Origin: Linum tenue
Lineage: Eukaryota > Streptophyta > Magnoliopsida > Malpighiales > Linaceae
DNA: 64,000 nt
Reading direction: 5' to 3'
Assembly (NCBI GenBank): GCA_946122785.1
Contig: CAMGYJ010000002.1
Span: 63,079,703-63,143,702 of the forward strand
The translations under genes and the position numbers were made by a program. Below, piece after piece: positions 11,341 through 23,598 of this stretch. Every line of letters starts with the position of its first letter. Position 1 is the stretch's first letter. Under the pieces are notes generated by a model. The model saw only the letters and a list, made by a program, of their open reading frames with translations, ran no database searches and had not been told where the DNA came from.

Positions 11341-11694
11341 CAAAGTAAGTTACCGTGACTAGTTGTAGATGTCTAGTCACGGGAAATGATTTTGTCACGG
11401 TTAATACCGTCCTAAAAGTAATACATCCCGTCTTTAATTGTGTTTTTACTAGGATATGTGCTCCAAAATTTGATATTAGGTATGGTTTTTCCCGTGATTA
11501 ATAGACACAAGTTATCATGGGAAATTATACCGTGACTAGTATAACTAGTCACGGTACAAGTTTACCGTGACCTTTACAATTAGACACGGAGGTATATATT
11601 ACGGTAATTTTCCCGTGAATAAAACTATTAAACACGGGAAACACACTTTCAAACACGGGATTTCCCATGACTAAAGGATATTTTTCCTGTAGTG

Positions 11695-13504
11695 GTTACT
11701 TAGAAGAGAAACTGCTGGAGCGCCTTGAGGGGTGGAAACGGAGAACCTTGTCCTGGGCGGCGAAAGAGACTTTGATAAAATCGGTGGCCATGGCTCTGCC
11801 CCTTCATGTGATGTCCTGCTTCAAGCTGCCGCTGGGCCTATGCCGTCTGCTGGACAGGCATGTGGCCCGGTTCTGGTGGGGGGATGAGGACAATCATTCG
11901 AAGGTCCGTTGGGTGTCTTGGCGGGACATGTGCCGGAGTAAACACGATGGGGGGATGGGTTTCCGACGGTTTGAACATTTTAACCAAGCCCTCTTGGCTA
12001 AGATTGGATGGCAAATCCTCCAGGAACCCCAGTCTTTGCTTGCCCAGGTGTACAAAGGGAAATACTTTCCGAATGGCCATTTCCTCAATGCGAAGGCTCG
12101 GTCTCGCCCCTCGTGGGGTTGGCAGAGTATTCTTCATGGGCGAGAACTCTTGGAAATGGGCCTACGGTGGCAAATTGGGAATGGTCGGGCGGCATCCATG
12201 TTGCACTCTACTTGGATCCCCCAGAATCAGTTTGAGCCGATTCGTTATAACCCTCTGATCTTGCCACCAGGAGGGGATCCCCCAGTTTCGGAGCTTATTT
12301 GTCAAGAGGGTGGTCGTTGTGTGACTCCAAACTTAGCCAGTGGTTTGACCCTAGCACCTGTCGGAATATTAAGTCTATTCCTCTCCCATGTGTGAATGTG
12401 GAGGATAAGTTAATATGGCATGACACGGCGGATGGTGAGTTTTCGGTGAAGTCGGCTTACCATCTGGCGGTTGCTTTGGACAGGCGTAGGGGTCGTTGGA
12501 GGGCTGGGGTGGATTGGATGGATCGTACAAGTTGGATTCGCCTTTGGGAGGCTAACATACCGCCAAAGTTAAAGGTGTTTCTCTGGCAAATATTTCGTCG
12601 GATCCTTCCTACTACAGAAGCTTTGAGGGATAGAAAGATTGTGGTTCATCCGCGTTGCCCGGTTTGTTGGGCTAACGACGAGACTTTGGAACACCTCTTT
12701 TTGGATTGCCAGGTAGCCAAGGCTCTTTGGGGGGCTGCGGGCCTTGAGCATATCGGGGAAGGACTACCGCGTCATTCTTTTCCCTTGTTTCTTAAGAAGG
12801 TCATGAGTCTTATCCAGGGCCCTGCTTTGTTCATGTCGGTGGTGGCCGTTCTCTGGCGAATTTGGCGATCTCGTAACTGGGTGGTCTTTGAGGGTAAGCA
12901 GTATAAAGTGGAGGCGCTGGTGCGTCAGTTCACGCAACAGTATGAGGAGTGGTTGAGCCTCCCGGGGGATAGAGCGGGTCCGCGCCCTACTGCTACTGAG
13001 GGCCGTCATGTGCACCAGGAGGAGGTGTCGGGCGTTATCTGTGGTTGGGATGGGGCGGTTCGGAGGGGATCGCATTCTGCAGGTGGGATGGTGCTAATGG
13101 ATCTGAATCGGGATATCATTATGGCCACTGGCTTCCAAATCCCTGTCATTGATGATCCTCTGGTGGTGGAATTGCTGGTTTTGAGGAGCGCGATTCTTTG
13201 GTGCAGCGGGCATGGATTCTCTACTGTGCGGTTTGAGGGAGATGCCAAGGTCGTCATTGAGAAGCTCCAGCGGAAGGAGGTTAGGGATGGCAGGATAGGA
13301 GCTATTCTGGAAGAGGTGCTGCATTATTTGTCCTGTTATCCTGGGTTTTCTGTACGGTTTGTAGGTCGGCGTGCCAATAGGGTAGCCCATTTGGTGGCTC
13401 GTAGGGCCCTTTCTCTGTACCCGGCTATGAACCGTCATTTTGATTTTCAGACCTGGCTGATCTCCAGGATGTAACTATCTTTTTGATCTAATATATGATT
13501 ATCT

Positions 13505-13537
<33 letters not shown>
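11695..13537 (+). pseudogene. 3' part of an L1-type LINE (RT end, zf-RVT, RNase H), frameshifted
   Basis: Two overlapping frames (to 12395, and 12299-13474) together encode the C-terminal half of a plant non-LTR retrotransposon ORF2. It begins in the post-catalytic RT region (KETLIKSVAMALPLHVMSCF, ARFWWG), followed by the zf-RVT domain with WRIGNG/WIP-like motifs. A Cys-rich segment (HPRCPVCWANDETLEHLF) and an RNase H-like RVT_3 domain ending VRFVGRRANRVAHLVAR complete it. A frameshift between about 12300 and 12390 breaks the protein. A 28-base poly-A tail closes the element at 13510-13537. The 5' side is interrupted by the CACTA insertion. The base composition is clearly more GC-rich than the AT-rich flanks. 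No own target duplication could be identified. Confidence 0.88.
13510..13537 (+). repeat. LINE poly-A tail
   Basis: 28 consecutive A directly after the LINE stop region, as expected for target-primed reverse transcription. Confidence 0.9.
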
Positions 13538-14179
13538 GACGATACCAAACATCGTCACTCAGCTGGCCTCGTCCGTCACGTGGAACTTCCAACCGCTTCC
13601 TGCCAAAACTGCTGACCTCTGCCCACGCCACCCCTCATCGACTCCGAACTATTTCCTGCTACCTGACGTGTGCGCGTAACGCGCCGCCCCAATCGCCAGC
13701 CTTACTAGAAAATTGAAAAAAAAGAAATATCTACCACATGCTTCACCAAAAGTCCAAAACGCTTTGGAGCATTTGATTCGGTGCTCCGCAGGTCTACCGC
13801 CCTCTTCCTGCACCCAATTCTGCTATCTTATTGCCTTCCCCTTCTCATTTTGACAGAATCAATCATAATATAATATCCATCTAGCGTTGAGCAACAATTA
13901 GTGCGGTCACAAATTCCTGTCTGCCGTCAAGCTAATGACTACATATATAATAACGATAAACCATATTAACCCTCCTCCCTCCTCTCATTGAAACCATCCA
14001 GATAAAGAGAACGTACGTACGTTAAAACAGTTCCAGCCCGCAGCTCTACTACTTGCTTACTAGATATTCCTTGTGAGTAATCACTATACTAATTAGGGGC
14101 AATATGTATATCTCCTTCTCCCAGTTAGCCTCTACTGCTGCTTTTCAATTCCAAGCACAATCACACACCACAGCTCTAG
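13538..14179. other. 3' flank of the prohibitin gene
   Basis: Mixed-composition DNA without a recognised gene. It includes a GTACGTACGTACG microsatellite near 14011. Because the neighbouring prohibitin gene is read on the minus strand, the right part probably contains its 3' UTR. Confidence 0.4.
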
Positions 14180-16426
14180 CTAATGCTTGCGGAGGTTGAG
14201 CAGCAAGTCGCTCGAGCAACGATACACCTTGTTCTCTCCCTCTGCCACAGTATGTGCAATCTCTCTCGCCGCTTCAATCTGCCTCAGTGTGATAAATGAA
14301 GGGTTCGACTCCATAGCTGTACCAATCAACTCAGCACTCTTGGCCTCCCCCTCCGCTCTGATGATGACACTCTTCTTCTCCTGTTCAGCCTTCTCGACCA
14401 CGAACTTGACCCTCTCCGCCTCTTGTGCAGCCACCTGCTTAGCCTCCACCGCAGTGGTGAATTCCTTCCCGAAGCTCACGTGGATTAGGGACACATCATC
14501 CAGAGTTATCTTAAACATCATCGCTCTCTTTTTCAGCACATCCCATATCTCTTCACTCACCTTCTGCGGGATGGACAACACCAGACAGACCACATGTGCA
14601 TGTATACTATTAGTTAATGGGAGACCACATATAAATGATGCGATGATCCTGGAGTGTAGGGCAAAAGCAAAGCAGCTCACGAAAATGCAAGAAACCAAGT
14701 GCTTACATTTCTCTGAGTAACGAGTTCACTGGCATTGTAGCGAGCTATAACAGTCTTGATAGCTTCTTGCACAACTGATGGCATCACCCTTTCATCATAG
14801 TCATGTCCAACAGTTCGGTAAATCTCTGGCAAGTTTGGGGCTATGGGACGACTCAGAATGCGGATGACAACCTTCACCTGCGCAAGGAAGATAAAGGCAG
14901 ACTCTTCTCAGTGCCCTGCGCTTTTTCACAAGCAATTTAACTGTAAGCAAAATTTAAGAAAGCTCCTTAAACAAATTCACAAAAGATTCCACAAAACTGG
15001 TTCCGAAAGGCAGCAATCAGTAGAAGAAGTAAAGGTAGCTCCAGAGATCCTTACTAATGCTTGCCACAACCAAGTACTGAAGAAATGCATCATCTACTAT
15101 GTACATAATGCAAACTTTGCACCACAGACATAAGATGTAGATAACCAATTTCCACGTAATTATCTGAGCTACTAACAGAAGAAACACAAATACAAGGAAG
15201 AAGCCAAACAGCTTATCCAATCTGAGATTATACAGAACAAACTCATGAAAAAGCATGAAAAGGAAGCATAGATAGCTAGTAGATTATAGAATGGTCTACC
15301 ATCATCTTAAACATGGATCACTACAACACTCTCTAAGTATTCCTATGTCCGGAAAGCATTAACAGGAGAGAAAGAGAATAAACAAAAAGCGACGCTAAAC
15401 CAGTTACCGTTTGCAAGTCGCGGGTTCCCGATATGCTCTCTATAAGATGAGGTTGAGCACGGATTTCATAATGGATTGGTTTCTCCAAAAATGGCCAGCG
15501 GATGTGCATTCCCTCCCCATAAACCTGTGCATTGATATATAAACATTTAAAAAAGAAGACTTGGAAAGAGTGACAAAGTTTTAAACTGGAATGGCTAAAG
15601 AGACATGGAAAAATGATGCACAATCAGCAGAGTCACCCTTTTCAGCTTGAATTCCACAACCCCCTATCCCCTCTGTATATATATCTCAGTAACCATTTTA
15701 TCAGACTCTGCAGCTCAGTTTTAGCATAAATGTGCTATTGAAGTATAAGATTTCAAGGCAGCACACATTTCTTGTCCAAGAGAAGCACTGATGGCATAAA
15801 GAGAGACACAATTACAAGACTCACGAATGACAGTTGAAGGCAGCACATTAGTTGACTTAATAACAAAAAACTCACAGAACTTTGAGATATTCTAGGAGGA
15901 CATTTTCTACAGTTCTTCTTATCTAACTAGGCAACAACACTTCCAACAAAAAAAACTGGGCAACAACACTTCCACCAAAAAAGAACTGGGCAACAAAACT
16001 AAATCAAGTTTAAGCGAAAGTGTGCATTACAACACTGCACTGATTATGCATACCGATTCTCTTTGCAGACTGAATCGATTTCAGCCGTGGCATGATTCTG
16101 GATTTGTATGTCATAAAGTAAAGCACGGAAGTGGGATTGAAAGAACAAGAACTCGAAACGCATCTAAACTACACAAGTTTGCATATCGAAAGAATATGTT
16201 TAGAATGACGAATCACATATAAGGAGACAAAATGCAAAAACCCAGTATTCAGAACCTTATCCTTAACACCAGACAGACGATTGAACAAAATGGCACGATG
16301 CCCTCCCTGGACACTGTAGAAAGTGTTGGACCAGACATACACCCCAATGCCACCATAAACCACGAGCTTAAGCTTTCTGAGATCGGTATGACCGTTCAGA
16401 TACTTTAGAAATGCCCTGGTTGCCAT
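14180..16426 (-). CDS. prohibitin, type II-like (4 exons)
   Basis: Prohibitins form ring complexes in the inner mitochondrial membrane that scaffold respiration and protein turnover. Coding exons, in order, are 16256-16426, 15408-15524, 14707-14877 and 14180-14563. All are phase-0 junctions with GT/AG ends, giving 280 aa, the normal length. Residues 20-38 are hydrophobic (membrane anchor), then SVQGGHRAILFNRL opens the SPFH domain. YDERVMPSVV and LDDVSLIHVSFGKEF are family signatures. AVEAKQVAAQEAERVKFVVEKAEQ is the C-terminal coiled coil (quoted in parts: AVEAKQVAAQEAER). GGHRAI..NR and the LLLNL ending point to the plant PHB1/2/6 (type II) group. Differences from the usual sequence (SEEIWDVLKKRA instead of a REIRKILTERA-like stretch, and an early end after LLLNLRKH) suggest a diverged paralogue. 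The 5' UTR may contain an intron: a donor-like AAAAG|GTAACC lies near 17131 and an acceptor-like AGCAG lies just before the ATG. Confidence 0.9.
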
Positions 16427-17591
16427 CCTGCTCGATGCTGCAAGTATAGAATTCAATAGTCTTTATTTGGTAAATTCACAAACGAACTGACAATGAAGAC
16501 AGCTTACTCGAGCAAATGAATTGAACAGTGGATGATTACTTTATGATGTATAGAAACGCATGAGCCAAACAAATTGGGATAAAGATAAGAGAGAAAAACG
16601 AAATACAAAAGAGGATTTACACGGGCAGACAGCTTCCTAGGGCTCAGAATAGAGCTCCAAATCCACAGGAAACGTATTAGAACACCCAGCAAAACAAAGG
16701 AAACGAAACCTCCAGTTGTTTCAACTGCAGTCCATGAAGGCTTCTTCAAAGAGAAGCTGAACTACAGAGGACAAGAGGCAAACCCTAAACCCACAAAACT
16801 GCTGCGCTAGAAAAAGGGATTGAAGCAGGATCGCGAAAGAATAACATCAAATTCGACTCATAGGAATAGAATGCGAAGCACCGAGTCAGGGAACCAACAA
16901 AACCCCAATTCGCATTCAGCTGAAAGAAAATGAAAACGAAGAAACGAACGCAAAAGGCATGCGATCCTAGACACATTACGGTGTGATCTAATTTCCGAAG
17001 TGAAAACAAGGCAAAGCTGGCAGTCGATAACTGAAACGGTCACCGGAAAACCAGAATTGAAAACGGGAACGCAGTCGAGAATCGAAATGAAGTAACGCGG
17101 AAGGGAAATATACAGAGATCCGGGCCTGGTTACCTTTTCTCGAAATGGCAAGAAGGAGAGCAGTGCTTTTGCTTGGGGAGGTTGCAGGTGTGGGTTGGGG
17201 TTTTAGAGTGTACAAAGCGAAGCAGCGGGTAGGGTTTATGGATTTTAGCGGGCTGGAGATCGCGCGGTTGTCCCTCAGTTTTTGCCAATGGGCAAGCTTA
17301 GCGTGGGAGAGAAGATACGACGACTCCAGCTGGATTGGAGCAGGGAAATTTAAAAAACAAAACTTAAAAGGTCCAAAAGGTTTCTCCCTAGAGAAAAGGG
17401 TACTTTCGGTACTTTCGGGTCGTTTGGATGAAAGCAGGGATGAGGATGATTTGAACCTTCCCCGCATGGATATGGGCGGATTCGGGTTTGAATATTTAAA
17501 AGTGGGGATGAGAATGGTTTTGGCAAATCCGCCCCATTGTCATCTACAGTTAGATATGAGTTATGTACCTGTGCAGTGATATAGATCCTAG

Positions 17592-17820
17592 GGGTGTACA
17601 TGGGTCGGGTGGTTCGGGTTTAGCCATTTTAATTACCCGACCCATGCACTACGGTTTGAGAAATATTAAATCCAAACCCACCCAAAAAAAATTAAACCCT
17701 ACAGTGTGTTTTTAATTGGGTTGGGTCGGATTTGCGATATTTTTAAGTAAAAACTCAACCTAACCCATAATATGTAATTATTTTATACCATAAAAATATT
17801 TTATAACCCATAACTGGAGG
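17592..17820. mobile_element. hAT-like MITE remnant with GGGTCGGGT-type repeats
   Basis: It starts TAGGGGTGTACATGGGTCGG, similar to the terminal motifs of the complete hAT-like elements elsewhere in the window. It continues with degenerate GGGTT(C)GG repeats and their complements (ACCCGACCCATG). The opposite end was not found. Confidence 0.35.
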
Positions 17821-18116
17821 ATGGTGAAGATAGGTCGACGACGACTAGAGAGAGGAGGATGGTGGTGGAAGGCGCTGGAGGAGGACGACGAAAGGAGGGA
17901 TGATGGTGGCGGGAAAGAGAGGACGGGTAGCAGCACGACGATTGGATGGTGGGGAAGACGAGGAGTGGCGCAAGGGTGGTTGCACAGAGAGGAGAAGGGG
18001 GAGAAAATGCGCGACAGCAGGATGGGGAGGGGGGGGGGGAGAGGAGAGAGAGACGAGTAGGGTTAGAAGGGAAAATTTTGTATCAATTAAGAGTTTTTTA
18101 ATGATAGAAATTGCAC
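17821..18116. repeat. purine-rich low-complexity DNA
   Basis: GA-rich sequence (GAGGAGGA, GGGGGGGGG near 18030). The open frames here are composition artefacts. It borders the 3' end of the minus-strand LINE. Confidence 0.5.
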
Positions 18117-21100
18117 TTTTTTTTTTGCATTACAGGAGGCACAGGCCAAAGAAGGAGAAACAAGGGGGAAGAGATCAGATGTGAGAGATGGGAGAAGTGG
18201 TCACTATATTTCTAGGAAAAGTGATTCCTCGCTGATCATCCTGTAAGATGGGAATAACCTCTTGCGGTGGGTCCTCTAATTCATACATACCGTAGGGATA
18301 GACGAGACTGTGCTTCGAGAGCCAGTCCGCGACTCTATTCCCCTCTCGGTAAGTATGAACTAGGTTCACCACCCAATCAAGAGAGATCTTCCTCCTGATG
18401 GCCGAGAGAAGAGCAGCATAGGGGTGGAGAGGGTCCGTCCTGTTTTTCACAAGTTGAATAGCCAACTGCGAATCTGATTCGATGATGATGGTCCTGTAGC
18501 CTTTGTTTCAACCGAGCCTCAAACCGTGATAAATAGCCCACAGCTCGGCCAGAGTAGCCGAACAAGCTCCCAAGCTAGACACAAAACCACCTAGCCAGCA
18601 ATTGTTGGAGTCACGAATTACTCCTCCAGCCCCGGCCAGGCCCTGGGATCCTCCTGCAGCCCCATCAACATTGACTTTCGTCCATCCTGCAGGTGGCGGC
18701 TGCCAACCGATCTCTGTCATAACCCTGTTCGGCGTCGGGTTTCCCTTTCCACCAAGCGGCGTCGGAGCATTCCAAGCACGGATCCAAATATCAGCTTTGG
18801 TCTTGATTGCCTGCATAAGAGAGGGGGCCGACAAGGTCTTATTAAAATCTTTGAAGACTCCTTCATTTCTGTTCTTCCATAAACACCATAGGGCAATCCC
18901 GAAGAAGGCATCCCATGGAAGTCCGTTGGCTGAAGATTCCTTGCTGGTTAGATTGCTGTGTAACCATTCATCCCACGGGAGGTTGAAGAACTCATGTTGG
19001 GACGCCTCGGGAACTACACGATGCCAGAAGTAGACTGCAGGCGGGCAGCTCCGGAAAATATGAGATAGGCTCTCGGTCTGGGAAGGGCATCTGTAACAGG
19101 AGTCCTCCTGGGTAAGCCGTCTATGAGCTCTGAACTCGTTCGAGCTCACCTTTCCCTGCGCAAGCAACCAGATGAAACATCTAACCCGCTCGGGTACAGT
19201 GAGATGCCAAATGGCTTTCCACCAACTCTGCTGTGTGCTGGCGGGAGCTGCCTGAAGGATTTGGTAAGCACTCTTCGTAGTGAAGCGGCCATCCGCCGTT
19301 GGGGTCCAGAACAACTGGTCTTCCTCCGTAGCCAAGGGGTCAACAGCGTGGGCTGTTATTCTGTGATGAATCTCCTGCGGGAGAAGCGAGCCAAATTTCT
19401 CCACTTTCCAATTTCCTTCCTCATCAACAAACTCGGACACCGTTAGCTGAAGGTCTTCCTCCGAAATCATCCCCGTCGCCATCTCGTGGAGGGGTCCCTG
19501 CAAAATCCAGTTATCCGATCAAAACTTAGTCTGACTACCCCGATGGATATTCCAGACGCAACCCTGCTTAAGTAAATCAGCTGCTTTAGTAAAGCTAGCC
19601 CAAGTAAAGGAACTTCCCTGAGGCCTGAACACGTTTAAGAATATCCAAGTGATGCCGATTTCCTCCATATTTAGCGCGCACCATCTGGACCCAAAGGTTC
19701 TCTTTCTTCTGAACGATGCGCCAACAGCCTTTAGCTAGCATGGACAGGTTCACCTCTCTACTTGACCGGATACCAAGCCCTCCATTATTTTTTGGCAGGA
19801 GCAGCTGAGGCCATCCCACCAAATGAAGATTCCTTTTGGTTTCCGTGTCTCCCCAGATGAAATCTCTATTAATCCTATCAAGCGACCTGCAAACATTCAT
19901 AGGGAGAAGCTCTGTTTGCATAGGGTAAATAGGAATGGAAGCAGAGATAGATTTCACCACTATGATCCGGGCCGCCAGAGATAGATGTCTGGTTTTCCAG
20001 GGTGCGAGTTTTTTCTGAATTCTCAGCACTAGCTCTCGATATCTACTCTTCATAACTCGACCGTGGATTGCCATGACTCCCAAATACCGGCCCAGGTCTA
20101 CTGTGAGAGGAATTCCAGCTCTTGAAGAAAGCCGGTGCGCTTTCCTCCTGTCGATGTTAGCCGAGACAAACATGGCAGACTTGTTGTAATTTACTCTTTG
20201 CCCTGAACTCTGGAAAAACTCATCGAGACATTGTTTGATGATCCTAACTTGCGAGCTTTCTGCTTCTGCAAAAAGAATAAGATCATCTGCAAAGAAAAGA
20301 TGAGATAGCATAGGGCCTTCTTTGGAAAGCCTTAGGGGTTTCCAGAGTTTATCCTGAATGGCTTGATCGATCCTGTGAGACAGTCTTTCCATACACAAGA
20401 CAAAAAGATATGGCGAAAGAGGGTCTCCCTGCCGGACTCCTCTAGTGGGCGTGATCGGAGTTGAAAGCTCGCCATTCCACAGCAGCCTCATCCTGTTATG
20501 CTCAACACAAAACATAATACAATTGATCCATGAGCTAGGCAAGCCTACCTCCTTGAGAGTATCTCTAAGAAACTCCCATCGTAGACGGTCGTAGGCCTTC
20601 TCAAGATCAATCTTCAGAACAATCCCTCCTTTCTTACCCCTTTTCTTTCTCAAAGAATGCAGCACCTCCTGTAAAACAATAATGTTATCCGTGGTCTGGC
20701 GCCCAGGAATGAAGCTGCTTTGTCTCGGTGACACCACCTTTCTCATGATGGGTTTAAGCCGATTAGTGATGGCCTTGGTGATAGCTTTCAGGCAGACATT
20801 ATTGAGGGATATCGGCCGAAGCTGCGAGGCCATCTCCGGGTGTTCTACCTTAGGAATGAGCACCACCGTCGACTCCACCACTTCCTCTGGCAGCATCCCT
20901 GTCGAGAAAAAATTCATAGCCATGTCAATAAGAGCTTTTCCGACCACCTGCCAAGATTTCTGGTAAAACACCGCTTGAAAACCATCCGGTCCTGGAGCTT
21001 GAAACGGCTTCATATCCTGAACAGCTTGGTAGATATCTGCAGCCGTAAAGGGCCAGAGTAGAGCCAGAAAGTCATCCTGACAAATCCGCGGAAACGCCTG

Positions 21101-21361
21101 CTTTGGCATCTCATCTGTGTAATCTTGAACATCCTGCAAATACAGAGAGGCAAAGAAATCGAAAACCAAAGCCGCCAGCTCCTGAGTGTCTGACACCCAC
21201 TCTCCACTGCTATCTTTCAGGCTTGCGATTTTGTTCTGTCGTCTTCGGATCAGGGCCTGTTGATGAAAATACGCAGTGTTGCGCTCCCCAAATTGGACCA
21301 ATTTCTCTCTTGCTCTATGATACCAGAAGATCTCCTCCTGCTCTAGGACAGCATCCAGCTC
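18117..21361 (-). pseudogene. 5'-truncated L1-type LINE (RT, zf-RVT, RNase H)
   Basis: The minus-strand frame at 19595-21301 carries a nearly complete reverse transcriptase. It has KPFQAPGPDGFQAVFYQ, a LRPISLNN motif, the FIPGRQTTDNI region, LKIDLEKAYDRLRWEFL, GVRQGDPLSPYLFVL and the catalytic FADDLILFAE box. A second frame (18508-19503) gives zf-RVT and the start of RNase H (KVNVDGAAGG). A third (18175-18465) gives the RNase H end (YREGNRVADWLSKHS). Stops and frameshifts at about 19500-19600 and 18470-18520 kill the ORF. The endonuclease and ORF1 are missing: homology ends abruptly at 21361. A 10-base T run at 18117-18126 is the reverse view of a short poly-A tail. No convincing target duplication was found. 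Confidence 0.9.
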
Positions 21362-21992
21362 CCTTTATCAGGTATTATGCCAAAAAACCTTTATCTTAAT
21401 ACCAACCATTAGATGTAGTATGAATCAACGACTTCTAAAGGAAGTGTCAAAAATCAGACTCCCAAGGGATAGCCGGTAGGCATGCTATCTTGCTCCCCAT
21501 GATCAGGTATGCATTATGCTGATAACAAATTTGTGTGTCTTGTTTCTTGTCCAAAATGAGCAACCTTCATTATTTACTTTTCTACAATTGTAACCTTTTT
21601 TAAATTCAAGTGGAAAAGGTGAGAATGTTATAAATCAATGGTGGTTAATAACTCGAGTTATTGAGAGATGTTTATATATGAATTTTAACTAATTTTTTAT
21701 ATGTTCTGTAAAATGAAAGCAACATAGGTGCTTGAAATTTGTAAATGTCCACCATATTTATGTTTATTAATACAATTGGTAATATTGAGATCATGAAACA
21801 CGTGACCTCACGTTCAAATATAATACCATGTCTTCAATGAACTTGTCTCAATAATTCAAAATGTTAAAATTGCTCATATATGAATCTTAATTAGCCACTT
21901 CCTCACAAAAAAAATGAAATATTCACATGAGGAAAAAAGAACGACATTTAGACCGTGCGTACAATAATAATAGGGTGATTATCATCCACCAT
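21362..21992. other. AT-rich intergenic DNA
   Basis: No gene or RNA recognised. The last 8 bases are the left copy of the duplication flanking the next element. Confidence 0.4.
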
Positions 21993-22429
21993 TAGAGGTG
22001 GCAATTAGGATCCAAATCCATGAATCCAATCCAATCAATCCACTTAATCCAATCCATTTGATCCAAATCCAATTGGATTGGTGGATTCATGGATCAATCC
22101 ATGGATCCAAATGGCAAATTACGGTTTGGTACCTATATTTTTTATATTTTATATTTTGGTACCTAAAATTTATATTTATATACGAAAAAAATCATTGAAA
22201 AATTACATTTTGGTACCTAAAATTTTTCATTATGACATTTTAGTACCTAAACTTTTCAAAATTTACATTTTTGCCCAAGCCTTGGATGTCATTTGGATTC
22301 ATGGATCAATCCACCAATCCATTTGAGCCAATCCATGAATCCACCAATCCATTAGATCCAATCCATTTGATCCATGGATCCACCAATCCAATCCACGAAT
22401 CCACCAATCCGATCCAATTGTCACCTCTA
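21993..22429. mobile_element. hAT-like MITE, 437 bp, duplication TCCACCAT
   Basis: The termini TAGAGGTGGCAATT and the inverse of TAGAGGTGACAATT match at 13 of 14. An identical 8-bp sequence TCCACCAT flanks both sides (21985-21992 and 22430-22437), as hAT transposition leaves. The interior consists largely of degenerate repeats of ATCCAATCCA / GGATCCA in both orientations around an AT-rich core. It is too short to encode a protein, so non-autonomous. Confidence 0.88.
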
Positions 22430-22437
22430 TCCACCAT

Positions 22438-23073
22438 GCATCATCTATCGACCATCAATAATGTTCTTAAATATGAGTGGATATGATATTATATTAATAA
22501 GGGCAAATACAATATAATATTCATAATTATTATGGATCGAGAATTTATATCCTCAACTATCAATATACAAATTAATATCCATAATTACTGTTTCGCGTAA
22601 TTAAATGGATAGAACCCCGTTATCGTGAGTTTAATTGTAACGGTGTCGGACACGTCAGCCGGCTCGTATAATTCCACGTATGATTTCAATTAACTAATAA
22701 ATTTATTAACTTTCTTAACGCTTTTTCACTCTTGAGCATTTGAAATGTTCCCCCAAAACCTAGGGCTGGCTAACGAGATACGATAGAGACGAAGTGAGGA
22801 AAGGTCGCCGCCACTGTCGTCGCGACCTTCACCGCCGTCGCTCCTCCCCCGTTTCACAGCTTGTCCGATTGAGGAACCCTCCTGGTCAGTGAAGAAGACT
22901 GGTTCGATTAAGGAACCCTTTGTCTTCAAATCGCGAGGGTAAGTTCTTCTATTCTATTAACCCTGCCCCCTGTCTGCCTCTTTCCATCGTCAACTGGTTG
23001 GAATTAGGTAAGGGTTGTGCTAAAACCCCAATTTGATACACGAATGGGATGTTTCTTGTCAGTAAGAAGAATA
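22438..23073. other. 5' flank of the GRF gene, possible MULE end
   Basis: AT-rich to about 22720, then a GC-richer transcribed-looking leader (GTCGCCGCCACTGTCGTCGC). If the GRF gene and the downstream transposase belong to one MULE, the left end should be here. A GACACGTCAGCCGG segment near 22650 resembles a MULE terminus, but no clear inverted partner was fixed. Confidence 0.3.
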
Positions 23074-23598
23074 ATGTCTGCATTGGAGGGATCTTCTGGT
23101 TCAACCAACACAAATGACGTTGTCGGGCCGCTGTGCCATTGTAACAGACCCTGCATCGTGAACAAGTCTGGTACTAGTAGGAATCCATGAAGGCAGTTTT
23201 ATTGTTGTCCAAATTGGAAGGTAATTGTCTTTGTTTGTGACGTTGGGTTTGTTTACCTATGATATTCATCTTAGTAATAACTTTATTTTCATTTGTAGAC
23301 GAACGATTGTCAGTTCTTCCTATGGCTGGACAAGTATATGAGAAGGAATGGATCAGTGTGGTCTACATATGACGATGAGACAGTTGGTCTTAAGGCAAAA
23401 CTTATGAAAGTGGAAGCAAGCAACAACAAGCTGTTAGAAGAGTTGATTAGAACTAGAGAAAGTCATGCAAGGTTGGTTTCCGAGCTGAGCAGAATGAGCA
23501 ACATTATCTCTAACTTTGACACCAAGATAACAAGGCTGATGTACTGTCTAATTGGTGTCATAGTTTACGCTGCATTCTGTAGATTCCAGGGAGTTTGA
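23074..23598 (+). pseudogene. GRF-type zinc-finger protein with premature stop (2 exons)
   Basis: Exon 1 is 23074-23220 and exon 2 is 23299-23598 (AAG|GTAATT ... TTGTAG|ACG). The predicted product is a GRF zinc finger (LCHCNRPC, then FYCCPNWK, then NDCQFFLWLDKYM). A coiled coil follows (LKAKLMKVEASNNKLLEEL), with a C-terminal membrane-like segment (LMYCLIGVIVYAAF). About 148 codons. Small GRF proteins of this build are common in plants and are often found inside MULEs. The conserved N-P-G-R of the finger reads AAT-CCA-TGA-AGG, so Gly (probably GGA) has become a stop at 23188-23190, early in the domain. The gene faces the MULE transposase pseudogene tail to tail. Confidence 0.8.

Larger units (their letters stand above)
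3133..11694. mobile_element. CACTA (CMC/EnSpm-type) transposon, 8.56 kb, without recognised transposase
   Basis: The left end begins CACTACAGAAAAACTGG and the right end is the inverse of CACTACAGGAAAAAT. The flanking trinucleotide is GTT on both sides (3130-3132 and 11695-11697), the 3-bp duplication expected for CACTA elements. Both subterminal regions (about 3150-3330 and 11350-11680) are packed with short direct and inverted copies of a TCACGG / GTCACGGGAAA motif, typical of the transposase-binding zones of this superfamily. No TNPD-like transposase was seen. The only intact transposase inside belongs to a nested PIF/Harbinger element. The rest (about 7.9-11.3 kb) is non-coding to my eye, so this copy is probably non-autonomous. 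Confidence 0.88.
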
